NCBI GenBank assembly: GCA_002964805.2
Contig: PUDQ02000001.1
Location: 3,868,001-3,932,000, forward strand
Origin: Trametes villosa
Lineage: Eukaryota > Basidiomycota > Agaricomycetes > Polyporales > Polyporaceae
Direction of reading: 5' to 3'
DNA: 64,000 nucleotides
In this document: positions 11,270 through 23,605 of the stretch, one piece after another
How positions within the stretch are numbered: the first letter of the stretch is position 1
Layout of the letters: each line of letters begins with the position of its first letter
Notes under the pieces: model-generated
What the model saw: the letters and a program-made list of their open reading frames with translations, nothing else
What the model was told of the DNA's origin: nothing
The model's database searches: none
Made by a program: the position numbers and the translations under genes

Positions 11270-14018
11270 GACGGGGCTCTGTCGGCTGAGCGACGACCGG
11301 GGAAGAAGGTAAGCAAGACAAGCAAGAGATGGTGATGGTAAGAGAACAAGAGGTGTGTGTGTTGCTGGAGCTGGCTGGCGGTATATGAGAGGACGGTGTT
11401 GCGGATGGATATGCTTAGCAATGACGCTGTTCCCGATCGACGCCTCCCGCAGGCGCCCGCAACTGCTAGAACGTTCCCGTTCTATGCCTTTTATGGTAAT
11501 CAGATTCATTATCTGAACAACACCGTCGCTAACTGCCAACCGTCTCACTCGCATTGTCCAAACTCCTATTCACCTCCATTATAGTGTGTGCAGCCTTCAG
11601 CGCATACGCCAATCACCGGGAGGAGCTAAAGTTGATTCAGCAAGTCTGTATTGTCTAACAGCGTTTACGCAGGCTCCGAACGCTCAATATAAGTCGGGAT
11701 CGGGCCCAACAATCCTCCCGCGATGTACTTCAGTACGAAGGAGGTGTGAACTGATTGATGTACACAACAGGACAAGGTATTATTCAATTATGTAGGTGCC
11801 CGCGGGCAAGCTATGGACTCGATTGAAGCGATGGCCTTATAATTGCCAGTCGATTCATCACCCGTCGGCGGTTTCATCAACCTGGCGGGGCGTTGCAGTA
11901 CGACGAACGAGGTCAATCAAACCACCGTCTCAATCATCGCTACTGCGGGCTCTGGATATCTGAATAGTTAGGTAGGTGGACAACGAGAGAGCATCGGGCA
12001 GCCTGTCAATCATGGATATGTCCCCTGTCCCCTGTTTCACGTCGTGCTTCCGCGAGCATTCCAGTCACCTAGGCACGCAATCGCAGCTATTCACCACCCG
12101 GAGCACTACCAGGCAACGACCACGTCGGCACAGCGTACTCGGCTCGTTCCTAGTAACACCTCGGTTCCCTGCATACGCCCTGACGTCGGCTGCACACACT
12201 CCCTGAGCCCTCCTTCGCCTTCTCCTCCCCCCCATGCACGACGGACGCCATCCTCGTTCTAGTCGCCGCGCGCACCCTCTCGCGCGATCCATCTAGCCGG
12301 CCCTGGGTGCGTTTCGCGGGCAGCGAAGCTCGAAGGACCGACCAGCCCAGCCATCGCGGAGCAAGTCACGATGCGCCCCGCCCGGCGCGGCGCAACGCCC
12401 GTCCCGCGCACGCAGTACGTACGCCTCGCTTCCACTTGTGGACGCCCCGCGTCCAGTACCAGCAACCCTCTTCGCGCCATTCACTCGCTGTTCCCTGTCC
12501 GCTTGCGCTGCGTCGACTGCCCAGCCTGTCCATGTCCATGTCAGGGATCGCGCCGGGGCGACTGGGGCCCGATGCGCGACTGCAGCCGGCCTCGGTGCCC
12601 CCCACATGCACACGCGATGACGCCGCCGCGACTCGACGTGAGAGCGGGCCTATTTGCAGGCGTCCGCCTGCGCGTCCGGCGTCGGGTGTGCTCGCCGTGC
12701 AGTACGTACGACGCACGCCGCACGACGTCTATCAATGGCATCCCTTGTCCGCGCCCGGTCAGGCAGTCCCGTCCACCGCGCACGGTACGGTGCCCGTCCC
12801 CCGGGAGGCCCCCCTTCGCGCAAGCTTCCCCCGCCGGCGCCGCGAACGGACATGCGCCTTCTCCCTCGGCGAGCCCGTCCGTGCGTCGGCGCGCTTCGAC
12901 GGGTGCTTCGCCCAGAGTTCAACGTTCAGAGTCAGGGTTCTGCTGCTGCAGCAAGGTTCTTCGCAGCGTGCGCCTATCGCACGGTTTAAGCTGTTCGGCA
13001 CCCCGCACATCGAGCAGTCCGCACGCCCCCGCGCGCGATAACCAATTCCCGGCGCTGCACGCCGGCGGCCGCTGTCAGCAGTGTTCGCGAGCTGCGTGTC
13101 TGCGCGACCTTCTGCAGGCTGCGCCGCTGCGCGCACTTATCAGCATTCAACGGCCCGCCCGCCGCGGCCGCGCTCGCGCTCGAGCAGCACTGTCCTGCCA
13201 AGCACGCCCGCGGGCGGGACGGACTGCAGCGTCGTACGCGGTGCGCACATAGAACGGTGCGAGATCGCCATGACATCACTCCGCGGGCGTGCGCGGATGT
13301 CGAGGACGCGGGCACGTTGCGTGCCAGGCTCCAGCTTCCCGGGAGGCACGGCGGGGGTGCAGGCGCGCGGAGGGCGATGCTAATACTGCTGATTGATCCC
13401 CGCAGGGCTGGGCAGCGCGACGAGGGGGGACGGTCTATCTCCCACCTATCTCCCGCCGCCCCCGCGTCGCGTCGTCGAGGAGCGGGCGGTTGGGCGATCC
13501 GCTGGGCCGCCGGCGGGGGAGTCGGACTCAGGAGGCGGAGGCAGCGGGCCAGGCTGGGGCGCCCGAAGCCAAATGGAGAGCTTCTTTGCGCGATCGTGTT
13601 GGGAGAACCGGCGCGGTGCATCATATCGATCGCGCACAGAGCTGTGCCTTTCTTCCAGATACACAATCGAGATTGCTCCTCCGATGCGGCACGCGGGGGC
13701 GCGTCCCATGCGGTCCGCCTGCTTCGGGCTCCTCCCTGCCTGCGCCTGCGCCTGAGCCTGAGCCTCCCCTCCTCGCCCGCGCCCCGTGCGCGTTCGTCGC
13801 CGATGCGCACCCGCCCGGGCGGGCTACTGATCCCGCGCGCGGCGAGCTCTTGCGGCCAGCATGTTTCCTGGGAACCCCGCCTCGTGCCTGGCATTAGAAT
13901 AGACGGTAAGTTAATACACCCGAGTCGCTCTGCTCGGTACATCAGCGCACAAGCCCGTCGCCCGCCTGCGCATTACAATTGCCCCCAGCGCGCAGCCCGT
14001 CTTACTGTGTCGGTGGCG
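11270..14018. other. 2.7-kb spacer, no gene recognised
   Basis: The first 300 bases are presumably the promoter and leader of the minus-strand RING gene. From about 12.2 to 13.9 kb the sequence is very GC-rich and all six frames have long openings (for example 12986-13942 minus, 318 codons), with Arg/Ala/Pro composition and no motif. A degenerate GCCTGC/GCCTGA hexamer run lies near 13740-13770. I see no supported gene. Confidence 0.4.
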
Positions 14019-16206
14019 TCATGCAGCTTTCGCTTTCGCATTACGTTGGTGGTGGCGTAGATACCGCCGCGCCGCCGGGACACCGAACTGCAGCGTCCGC
14101 GCGACACCCGAGTCAGTTGACCACTCCGCCCGAAGCAGCATCAGCCACGTACCCGAACAGTGGGATAGAGAACCAGCAGGAAAGCGCCAATCGACCAGGC
14201 CCAGCGCACGCGTGTGGGCAGAGGCTCCGGGAACTGTCCTTGGCTCCACTTCGTAATCACCAGCAGCTCCGTTCCAATCGTAGCGAGCAGCAGCCAGGTG
14301 TGCTGTCCCATTCGCACGGCTTTCCTGTTTTGAGCCACACGCGATGTGGTGAATGAATGGGAGCGATCGTCAGTCAGCCATCTTGGTGCTTAGTGGGGAA
14401 GAGAAGACGCGTACCTCGGGTCGTTCACGTACTGGAAGAGCTCTCTCACGGCAGGGAGGGCGCAAAGGAAGACTCCCACTAAACGCGCTATTACAAACGG
14501 GTGGTCGGGTTCCATCCATAGCAGCGCCTGTGGCAACAATGCATCATCGGGACACGGAGACATAAGAGCACCAGCGAAGCGCACTAACCTTAAGGTAGAA
14601 AGGGTTCAATTCAGCCGCTAGGAACACCGCCAAGAGCAGCACGACCGTGAAGTAATGCCCGAACGACGCGGTTCCCTCCCACTTGAATGTCGTCCAATCG
14701 TGCGGCGAGAACTGGCTGATGACGCGTTTGGTCTTCGAACGGATGCCTCGCGTCTGGCGGAACCCTCGCCAAGTGTAATGCTATTCGGGGTTAACATGTG
14801 TTTCACCGCGGAGGTGTGGGCCCACGAACCTTGACCTCGAAGTACTGACACGTTTTCATGCCTCGCGACGGTATAATTAGCGGCAGTGAGACGACGAGGC
14901 CCGACTGAAAGCCTACCGAGGTACGTCCCGAGCCAGTTGCAGACAAGAACGTCGAGTATCCACTGCGTGTGCATTCAGCATGGCGACATTCCCCCGACAT
15001 GGGCCTCACGCACATGATCCCACCAACACTGTCGCGGCGATCTTTAGAGTCTGTGCCTAGAGATGACGGAGGCTGACGTACCTCCGCAAAATTTGCTAGT
15101 TGGTGTTGCAGACTGTACTCGGCGAATTCAAAGGCGATGCTCAGGATCTGGAAGCCGGGGACGTTAGAGCGCTGCGAGGTGCTCCGAGGCGTAGAACATA
15201 CCCAACAGAACCAATAGTCGCGCAGGATCAGAGCCTTGCCAAACCACCCGAGCGCGTGCGCCAAGCAGAAAATATCTATAGCGTTCTACGCCTCGTGTCA
15301 GCGGGTCCGCGGCCGCCGCGAGAACAAAACCGCACTCACCCAGACATTCACGACGGTGAGGTCACAATTCTCCGCATAGCTCTTCTCCGGTAGGGGCTTG
15401 CCCAGATTGGGGTCGAGGTATTTCATCATGGACCGCGCGGAGGATAGGTCCTGAAAGAGGAGGAAGACCATCGCGATCTGGTACAGCAGGTTGACCCCGA
15501 GGACAACTCTCCAGAACGCTGGCGGGCTCGCTCGTTGGATGGGGGACGGGCGGACATACGGACGCAGCAGGCACTCACCAGGGTGGGGCCGCACGAACGG
15601 GCCGTCTCGGAACTGTATCATCGAGAAGAGGAGGAATGACGCGATGGACGCATAGATACCGCTGGGACGCGTTAGTTACGCAGTACGGCGCCGAGCGTGG
15701 GCATGGGGATAGGAACGACGTACATCCGTTTCTTCTCGTCGCCCTCCCTCAATACATCCTGCGTCATCGCGACATACGCGAGGACGGCCAGGGCTATTCC
15801 AAGCGCGGTGAGGGTGATCGGCTTGTAGAAGAACCTGGGAAAGACATGAGTGCCGACATTGGGCGCATCGCGCAGGCACGCACTCGACGCTGGTGTCATT
15901 CTGCTCCTGGAACGGGGTAATGTGGGTATATGGCTCCTTGCGGTCCGCCTGCGAGCGAGTGCTTCAGCCCCCGAGCGGTCCCCACTGACGCCTATGCATT
16001 GACACTCACATCAAACCCTACTCATGCGGATAAGAGAGAGGCACGGTGCGAGAAGGCGAGCACTCACATCGCACAGGTGTCCCGTCCAAACCCGGCAGCG
16101 GTTCCTGCGCGTCGAGGGGGTGCGAGCTGAGCGGGTTGTCGGACTCGTCGACGGGTGATGTCAGGGGGGACGATGACGAGAGCGCGGGGTCCTCCGCCTG
16201 CGACAT
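14019..16206 (-). CDS. Phosphatidylserine synthase, base-exchange type
   Basis: Fifteen exons joined with exact phase give 448 aa: 16206-16068, 16017-16010, 15948-15884, 15834-15724, 15661-15579, 15518-15340, 15285-15202, 15147-15082, 15028-15014, 14962-14917, 14861-14830, 14753-14589, 14527-14415, 14324-14153 and 14087-14019. The product matches the PSS family (PF03034): LPEKSYAENC, HALGWFGKALILRDYW, EYSLQHQLANFAECWWDH, QFSPHDWT and WMEPDHPFVIARL, among roughly eight or more hydrophobic segments. This family exchanges the head group of PC or PE for L-serine in the ER membrane, unlike the CDP-DAG-dependent Cho1 of yeasts. Exon 2 is only 8 nt (GGTTTGAT, flanked by GTGAGT donors) and completes the residues RWFDADRKEP; exon 9 is 15 nt. 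The last exon ends in KAKAA, a KxKxx ER-retrieval signal,, which supports splicing it in rather than stopping at 14141. Confidence 0.92.
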
Positions 16207-19200
16207 GACGGTGATGGTCGTGGTAGGAGGAGAGCGAGAAACGCCGCGCAGGCGAGGCTGCCGGATGGGGCGACCGGCGGCGACGTATGACGCGCTCCAC
16301 GCCACCACGGCCGCGCCTAGCGAGCGTCAGCGCAGGCACGTTTGTCACGCGTCGCGGGACCCGCGCCCTGTCCCGCGCGTCCATCAGCCTCTGCTCACCG
16401 TCGTCGACGTCGCAGTCCTCGATCCGCGCCTCGTCCACCACGGCATCGCTCGCGAAGGGGCAGCACAAATAGCGCACGGCCCTTCGGCAGCTGTATTCTC
16501 GGCTATTTTAATTTACGGCGCAACGCGTCACATTATCTGCTTTCCTCTATCGAACGCCAGCGCGCAGTCGGAAGGGCACCTCGGGTGAGAGGGCGCGCGG
16601 CCCGCCCTTTCGCTGGCAGACCTCTGCTAAATTCTGGTATATTGCATGCGCGAGCCCTGACGCTAGCAAGGCGCCGGGGCCGCAAGATCTGCATCAGCCC
16701 TGCACGCGCCCCGGAGCAGAGCCGATGCGCATGCTCCGAGCGCGAGTGACACCGAACCCGGACCTGGACGTCAAGCTGCAGAAGCCAGGGCGTTCTCTAC
16801 GGCGAAGAGGGGTGGTGCTTATGGCACGCCGGTGGTGAGGGCCCTTCGGTAGAGCATCCGAGCACGATGGGTGTGCACGTCTCCAGATGCGAGAGGCATT
16901 TGAGGTTCCGAAACGGATATGAAAAGGTGCCATGGGAAGGCATGCGGTCGAAGTCTGCAGGGGGTCACGGCAAAACGTCGATGGCGAGCTCGAGAGACGC
17001 GTGGGCCAGCGTTGCGTATGTAACAACACCTCACAGAGAAGCTACCCGCAAGTCACCCGACGGTGCAGCTGTAATCCTCACAGCACCTGTCACCCCGATG
17101 CCGTTGCGTTAGCATCGCCTCAACGCACAACATGGCCACGGTTTTTGACCTTACGGAAGGGGAAGATCTGCTGAATCTTGCGCCGGGGCCTTTCGCGCCC
17201 TGGGCCCTTTCGCTGAGCCGAGAGCACCCCAAAGTAGCGGATGGGAGTGGATGAGAACGAGCGAAGCCGCGTGCAAGCCGTGAAGGAGTGTGGAGAGCCT
17301 TCTGGCGGGTTTCGCGAATCCGAGGGGTCCATGGCGGGGCACTAGCGTGTGCAAAAACTCTATCAATACTGGCAGGAACGCACGCGAGCGCCGTATCCAC
17401 TAACCTCGAGGACGCCGTTGCCGATCGTCCACACAACGGTCCATAGAATTCCACCCGTGCCGGGGTGTCAGACAGACTCACGAAGGTGGACGTGCGAAGA
17501 ATAGGCCGACGACAATTGGACGTACGGAAAGCGAGTGGCGAGAGTTGAAGACACTTCATCGCCGTGGCCTGCTATGGGAAGGACACGAGCTCGACCATCG
17601 AAGGCCGTCTCTGGAGCCGCGGCGACCGGTGCTCCTCAAGTCGAGGTCCAGCCGCCTCCGGCCCGCGAACGCGTGTTACGGTCAGAACCCGCCAGAACAT
17701 TGACTCGAGTGCTTGACCACGCAGGAGAATACTCGGCCGCTCCGCTCTCGGCGTATTTTGGGTGTGCGAGCCTGGGCAGAAGAGGTAAGTAGTATCAAAT
17801 TGCATATGTCCATATACGAAGCGGTGATACACCAGACATCCGCGAATCTCGCATATTGTGTTGTCGGGAAAGAGATTGCGGTATCGTGTCGACGTGAGGC
17901 TTCCGAAGGAAACATCGGTATTGTGGGTGGCTCACCAGGAGTACAGGACCCGTGCAGCAGCTTGCCGCCGCTAACGGCGTCCCAGCGCGACATCTGTCTG
18001 AGGAATCAAATCGTACTTGTGTGGGAACTACGCGTTAGGCTGCGGATAGCGTTCTGTGAATCGCATGTCTGATGCAGGCCGACCGAACTCACATGAGCAT
18101 GGGCCTCCGTGCATGTGTGAAGAGCACGGTGCCCAAGAGGGCGACATTGTGCATCTGCAGACCTTCGCAACTTCGCTAACAGTCAGTGGCGTCGCGCGGC
18201 TTGGCGGGTGTACTGATGGGAACGCCACAAAGTAAACACGCGCAAATACTCATCTACCGGTGTTGCTCTTCTCCCGTTTAGGTTGTCCTGGAACGAACTA
18301 CGCGTACTCCTCCCGGCTGAGCCTGTACACCACACTGCGACAGCCTCGGTGTCTCTGCTCAGCCCAGGTCGCCATCTCGGGCTACCTGACTCCTGCGTCA
18401 GCGCGCGCACGCCCTTATCTGCAGGCAACTATCTCCTGCGCCGGAGTCCTAGCCGCTGCATGGAACGCTCGACCACCCTCTCTCGGGATTCCATGCTGCA
18501 TACTTCTGTTATCGACACCCGGGCTTTGACTTCGGGCTCTGAAGGTCTCCGGGTATCCCTGGTTTCGTCTTCAGTGCTATCCCGACGTCCAACAAGGTTT
18601 CTCAGCTACTGAAACGCTTGGCCTATGTCCTGGAATCCGCCGCGCGCGCGTTCCGGCCAGGAACGTCATGCCGGCTGACTGAGGGAATGACAGCGACATT
18701 GAACTCTCTACCGAGGGTGGAGACTGAATTGACTTTCGGTGGGCTGTCGTCAGGCGGACCGGCAGATCATCAGCTGGCATCGGGGACCGGTGAGTTTTCC
18801 CATCCAAATTCTAAACTGAATCTTACTCCGTCGGCCGTGCACCCGCAGAGTGCCGCTGTGACAGGGCGCGGAACCAAACCCTTCTCGTCCTCTTCGCCCA
18901 GTCGATGGCGTGTACCTTCCCGTGCGACATGCAGAAGCCTGCGCCCCCTTGGCCAGACAGGTCCGCGGGGTGTGATGAGCCTCCTGCGTGATCGGACAGA
19001 TTCGCTCATTCGCGGGACCGCACCTGGGGCCCAGATATCTCCGTCGCGATCCCTGAGCCTCCTGCATCTGGGACGTGCTGCTCGCACGGCCCGAGCGGCG
19101 TGCTGCACGGGCTGGGAAACACGCCGACCGCCTGGCGCCCCGTGTCACAGGTCCGGAATCGACTGCGAGATAGCCTAAAGAGATGCGCGCCAGCCGAGGG

Positions 19201-20641
19201 GCTTCCCTCCGCCTCCGCCAGGCTGACCCGGGTTGGACGGAGCAGAGACGGACAGAGAGCGTGCGGTGCGTTCCCACGGGGCTCCTCGTCCTCTGAGCAG
19301 TCGCGCAGGGCTGCGCGCATGCGGTGCAGCGCTGGCCGCTGGCGGGGGGCGTTGGGTTCCAGGATCTGGCGCGAGCGGGACGTGGCGGACGGATTCCCTC
19401 GCGCACTCACGTAAGTTATAGAACCTCTTTGCGCCGGACGTGCAAACTCAAACGCCACATTTCTGATGTATGTTCTGCACGTCGTTTGTCGCTGTCTGTG
19501 CTTGCCACGCGTGCGCTGGAGATCTGCGGACCGCCCGCGTCTCTCCTGCCCGCGCGTATTTCGTCCGGTGTTCTCGCCAGCCCCCAGGCGCCCAGCGCCG
19601 ACCGGAACCATCAGAAGCTCGCCTTCGCCCGGCCACGCCGTCGGCATTGGGCACGTTGGAGGGAGGGCACCCACCAATCATTCAGCGGCCCGTTCCGCAC
19701 CACCCGACCCCGCCTCGGTCGTTTTCCGCTCGCCCAGGGCCCAAGCCCGTCCCACGAAGCTGCCCGTGCCCGCCTGCTTTGTCGTCTCGAGCCGTCCATC
19801 TGACCTCCGCCCCGGCATTCCACCCCGCACGCTCCAGAATGTAATTATGACGAGTTTGTTGCCGCGGCCGAGGTACGTGCTTGATTGTGCCAGCGCCGGA
19901 ACTACCCAGGGGCCCCATCGATGCTACTTATGTGATGGCATATGTACATACCTGCCACCCTCCCCGCTCCGGTGATGAGCTAGCCTGGGGTTCTCGGGGT
20001 TGCCCGCATACCTGATTAGTGCGAGACGGCGCCGCGTTCCTGGATGTATCATGGGCAGGCAGAGTGCGGAACATGTTCAGGCCATCTCGTAGCTCGTCGC
20101 TTGGTAGCCGCATGCTTTCAGAGAACGCGAACCGCGCGCGCGGCTGGGCACAGTGAAGTCCGCCGCACACGCTTCACTTCGCCCCGGCGCGAGCAGCAGC
20201 GAAGGCCTGGTGCGTGCCGGACGCCCTGAAGAGTCATCTCCCCGTTTTTGCGGGGTCTGATTCCAACTTTGATATCTAAGAACTCAGATATCATCATTCC
20301 CTGCATAACGGCATCCGACGTCGCCCATTCAGCAGCATCTTATCTGCTTCCGTCAGCTGTATCCACCCTGGGTATTTCCTGGAGTCGCACGTTATGTCAC
20401 GCCCTATGTGAAACGGCGTGCGTCCTGGGCAGTCCAGAAGCGCGGTCAGGGGCGTGGATTCTGTTGGCTAGCCGTGCCAATTCGGTGCTGTTTGTCCTTC
20501 GAAGGTGTAACGGCCATTCGGTATCCGTCCAGATCTGCTGAATCTGGCCTGCAGCGTTTCCTACATGGCGCCTGCGCAGGGGACGTACAAAAGGGTCCCC
20601 GTCCCGTCAAGCTTCGGGATCCCCATCACCCTACCCCAGCC
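16207..20641. other. 4.4-kb spacer, no gene recognised
   Basis: The first few hundred bases upstream of the minus-strand phosphatidylserine synthase gene should hold its promoter; an AT-rich patch lies at about 16495-16515. The rest has many short frames on both strands and no recognisable domain. A minus-strand frame at 16694-17029 contains AISTTPLRR, which resembles mitochondrial leader peptides, but it leads into nothing recognisable. No chain of exons with matching phases was found. Confidence 0.4.
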
Positions 20642-22182
20642 ATGACCATGTCGCCAGGAGCCATTATCCCCTCGGATTCCCTCCCGCAGCCCCTCCAGTT
20701 CAAGGGAGAAATCATGGACTTCGAGCTCGCCGGCCTCGAGGTTGACCACCGCAAACGGTGAGCACCCCTTCGCGCCCCCTCCCTCCCCTTCATGACGCTG
20801 AGCACTCTACCGTAGGCGGCGTAATCGGACCACCCAGTCCTGCCTGAACTGCCATACCTCGAAGCGGAAGGTGCGCGTTGCTTGACGCGCCTATATCCAC
20901 CGAAGTCCATGCTCAACTGCCCACTAGTGCGACAGGAAGCGACCCTGCCAGCGCTGTATCCAACTCGGCCTGGTGCGTGTACCTTACCTTGGCGTTGTCG
21001 CTTCTGAGTACTGACCTCGCGCTATGTCCGTCTAGACCGGACTCTGCGTCTATGAAGTCGACGACCCTGCGCTGCGGTATGTCGCCACCGCCGCCAGACG
21101 CCCGGGTGCTATACTCAAGTGTATGCAGGGACGACCCGAACGTGGACGAGAACACGCGTTTGCGGAACAGGATCGCCGAGCTCGAGAGCCTCGTCCGCGA
21201 ACTTCGAGGTGTGTACCCCATTTCCCCCCGTGCCCACCCCATCCTCATCACCCTACGCGCCCAGGCAAGCCCCATCCGAAGTGGGCGGAGCCGAACTTCT
21301 GCGACGGGGACGTGACGGAGAAATGGCACTCGCGCTCGTCCCGCCGCCTGCAGTACCAGAAGCTCACCCGCGACCGCCACGACGACGGCGTGGGCCTGCA
21401 GGGGAGCAATGGCCGGATGCCCCCGGCTATCAAGACGGAGACGGACCCCCCTCAGCACCAGCTCTACCGCTTCACACCGTCCCCTCCCTCCTCCGCGGTC
21501 GACAACGCCACCGGACAGCCATACGCGCTATATCGATCGAGGGCAGGACGCCCAGCAGCACGGACACTCTGTCTATTCTCCCACCGACGACTCGTCATGC
21601 TACTCGTCCCCCTCCTCGGCATCAGTCATGACCTACAGCGAGGCGCGGCACGGGGCGTCGAACATGTCGCACGGCGATCAATACTACCAGGAGCAATACG
21701 TCCAGCACCCCTGTTCTTGCGTCACCAACCCCGCCGCGGGGAACGCGCTGATCGGGCTCACTAACCAGCTGCAAAACACGCTCGCGTTGCTGAGGCACCT
21801 GCCGGAGCACAGTTCCCGACATACCTGCGTCATCCTCAGACGGGTGGCGGAGTTGAATGATATCATGCAGTAAGCCGTGTCCTCCCCCCTTCACGAGGTC
21901 GCGCGGGCTGATGGAATGCCTCCGCGCAGTGGGAGCAACTCGAGCAGCATGCCCGCGTCGTCATCGTACGACGGCCTCTCGACGACGCCCGAGACGGAGC
22001 TGAGCATGTCGCCGATCTCGACCTCGAGCCAGTCGAGCGTCAGCGCCGCGGCGGCGTCGCTCCAGGTGCACGAGCAGTGGTCGAACACGATGCCGCAGTC
22101 TGCCGGGTACGACACCTATTTTCCCGTCCCGACCACACAAGAGCATGCTGTGTTCCATAAAACGTATCACATCGGCAATTAG
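20642..22182 (+). CDS. Zn(II)2Cys6 transcription factor
   Basis: Eight exons: 20642-20757, 20816-20870, 20928-20972, 21036-21076, 21129-21208, 21265-21497, 21547-21869 and 21930-22182, about 381 aa. Residues 48-76 form a fungal binuclear zinc cluster, C-x2-C-x6-C-x5-C-x2-C-x8-C, preceded by a basic RKRRRNR run and followed by a short coiled coil (TRLRNRIAELESLVRELR), the usual DNA-binding and dimerisation arrangement. The zinc cluster alone is split over three exons. The rest is Ser/Pro/Gln-rich with a more ordered segment near NPAAGNALIGLTNQLQNTL. The join at 21497/21547 is the weak point: frame is restored by a 49-nt intron with a poor GTCGAC donor, or else there is a one-base frame break near 21500-21546. 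I recall a conserved basidiomycete family of this shape; targets are unknown. It converges on the TANGO2 gene. Confidence 0.88.
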
Positions 22183-22456
22183 CGCGCCTCCGTCGATATT
22201 TTCTCGGGACATCATGGACCTCGCCTCGGCTTGTGATCGATAAACGTCGCTTCTCTCACATATACCACTCGCCCGCCTTGTCGCTGTATTTATCCGGCTA
22301 TGTAGGACGAGGCCCGGTTCTGGTTGCCATGTACATTATGAGGCGTCGGTGTAGCATAGTAGCGTACAGGCATTATAATCCATTCGATACATCTTGGGTA
22401 CTCCTCCCGCGTTTCCCACTCCACTTCCCTCCGCTCCGCTGCTGCATCGTGTCTTC

Positions 22457-23605
22457 TCAGGACTCGAGTCCGTCCGGTTCGATCTGGAAGCGGAAGACAC
22501 GGGCGCGTCCCGGATCTCCTCGCACGACGCGGCCGTCGTCGTCGAGAGCCCAGATGTCCCGCTCGATGAATAACGCGGTTCCGTCCCGCCGGATCAGGAT
22601 TACCGTGGACAATCGTGTGCCGTAATAATTAGGGGGCGGCGCGTCTGCTGACTCGCGTGCGCCGATGGGCAGGGGATCTACCAGAATGGTGTTGCGCAGC
22701 TCGGATCGGTCGACGGGGGCGTGCTCGCTTTTCCAGCTAACGGGTGCCAAGCGCGTCAGCCCCCCCGGCACACGTCCGACGTCGCGGCGCATGTGGGGAA
22801 GTGGGAAGGCCTGTGGGAGTGCGCGACTCACGTCAAAAGCGCGAACAATCGCTCCACGATCTCGGCCTCTGTAGCGTCCTGTGGCAATGAATGGAGAACA
22901 CCGCGCAACGTCTGGATGCCGTGCTTGACCTTGGGCCACTCGCCCGCGCCGTGATGGTCGACGCCGTTCGACATCCCGCCGCACTCGCGTTCCTCCTTTG
23001 AGAGCATGCGGGCCGTGATCGGGCGACCGCCGCCCGAGTTCGTGACTAGTGCGCCCTCGAGCGCGAGCGGACGGGGACCGGAATCGCCCCGCGCAGGCGC
23101 GGGGCTCAGGAGGAGCAGGTTGAACCCCGCATACGCTCGATCGCGGTTCTCGAGGAGAAACTCGTCGATCTCGGCCTCGAGCGTCGCCTTCGGATCCTTT
23201 GGAAGCAGGAACGACGAGGTGAGGTCTCCGCGGGAGGAGGCGTACTTCCGCTCTGGTTCCGTGATGTTCGTCCTGCGGGGGGATGAGCGCTGCAGCGTAC
23301 GGACCGGGCAGTGTGGGCTACACACAGCAGAGCGAGTCGGCCGCTGCGCGTAAGGCCTGCCCAAGTCCCACCGGCGAGGAGGTCTCGACCGGAGAGGACG
23401 GGGCCTTCGGTGTTATCGACAGCGCTGATTGGTCCAAATGCGTGCCAATGGGCGGGCGCGGTGGGCCGAGACAAGAACTCATCCCGGTTACTGCATAGGA
23501 TGCTACACAATAGCTCAGCCTCAGGCTCGAAGTGGCAAAGACCGTGACTTATGGGACGCACAGAGCGTAGTCGGGATGCTCGAGGGACCAGAAGCCGACG
23601 CACAT
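22457..23605 (-). CDS. TANGO2: TANGO2/NRDE family protein
   Basis: Four exons, 23605-23562, 23502-23326, 23272-22832 and 22736-22457, with agreeing phases, giving 313 aa. The N terminus reads MCVGFWSLEHPDYALILCSN followed by RDEF, the hallmark Cys2 and N-R-D-E signature of the TANGO2/NRDE family (PF05742). Later family features are TWAGLTRSGRLALLTNITEP, an NLLLLS segment with a following LVTNS, and a C-terminal TRLSTVILI strand before an FIERD motif. In animals TANGO2 affects Golgi organisation and haem or lipid handling; the biochemical activity is still unsettled. The first 14 codons are on a separate exon, so the start is easily missed. The upstream 0.8 kb is shared head-to-head with ARP6. 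Confidence 0.93.

Noticed and set aside
11270..11554. Upstream in-frame start extending the RING protein by 95 residues
   Set aside because: The added stretch is unlike the rest of the protein, and the start at 11269 begins a sensible N terminus; kept only as a note.
12986..13942. 318-codon minus-strand frame
   Set aside because: All frames are open in this GC-rich stretch, and the product is Arg/Ala/Pro-rich with no ordered segment.
16694..17029. Minus-strand frame with AISTTPLRR, like a mitochondrial leader
   Set aside because: The motif is short and the rest resembles nothing; no downstream exon with matching phase was found.
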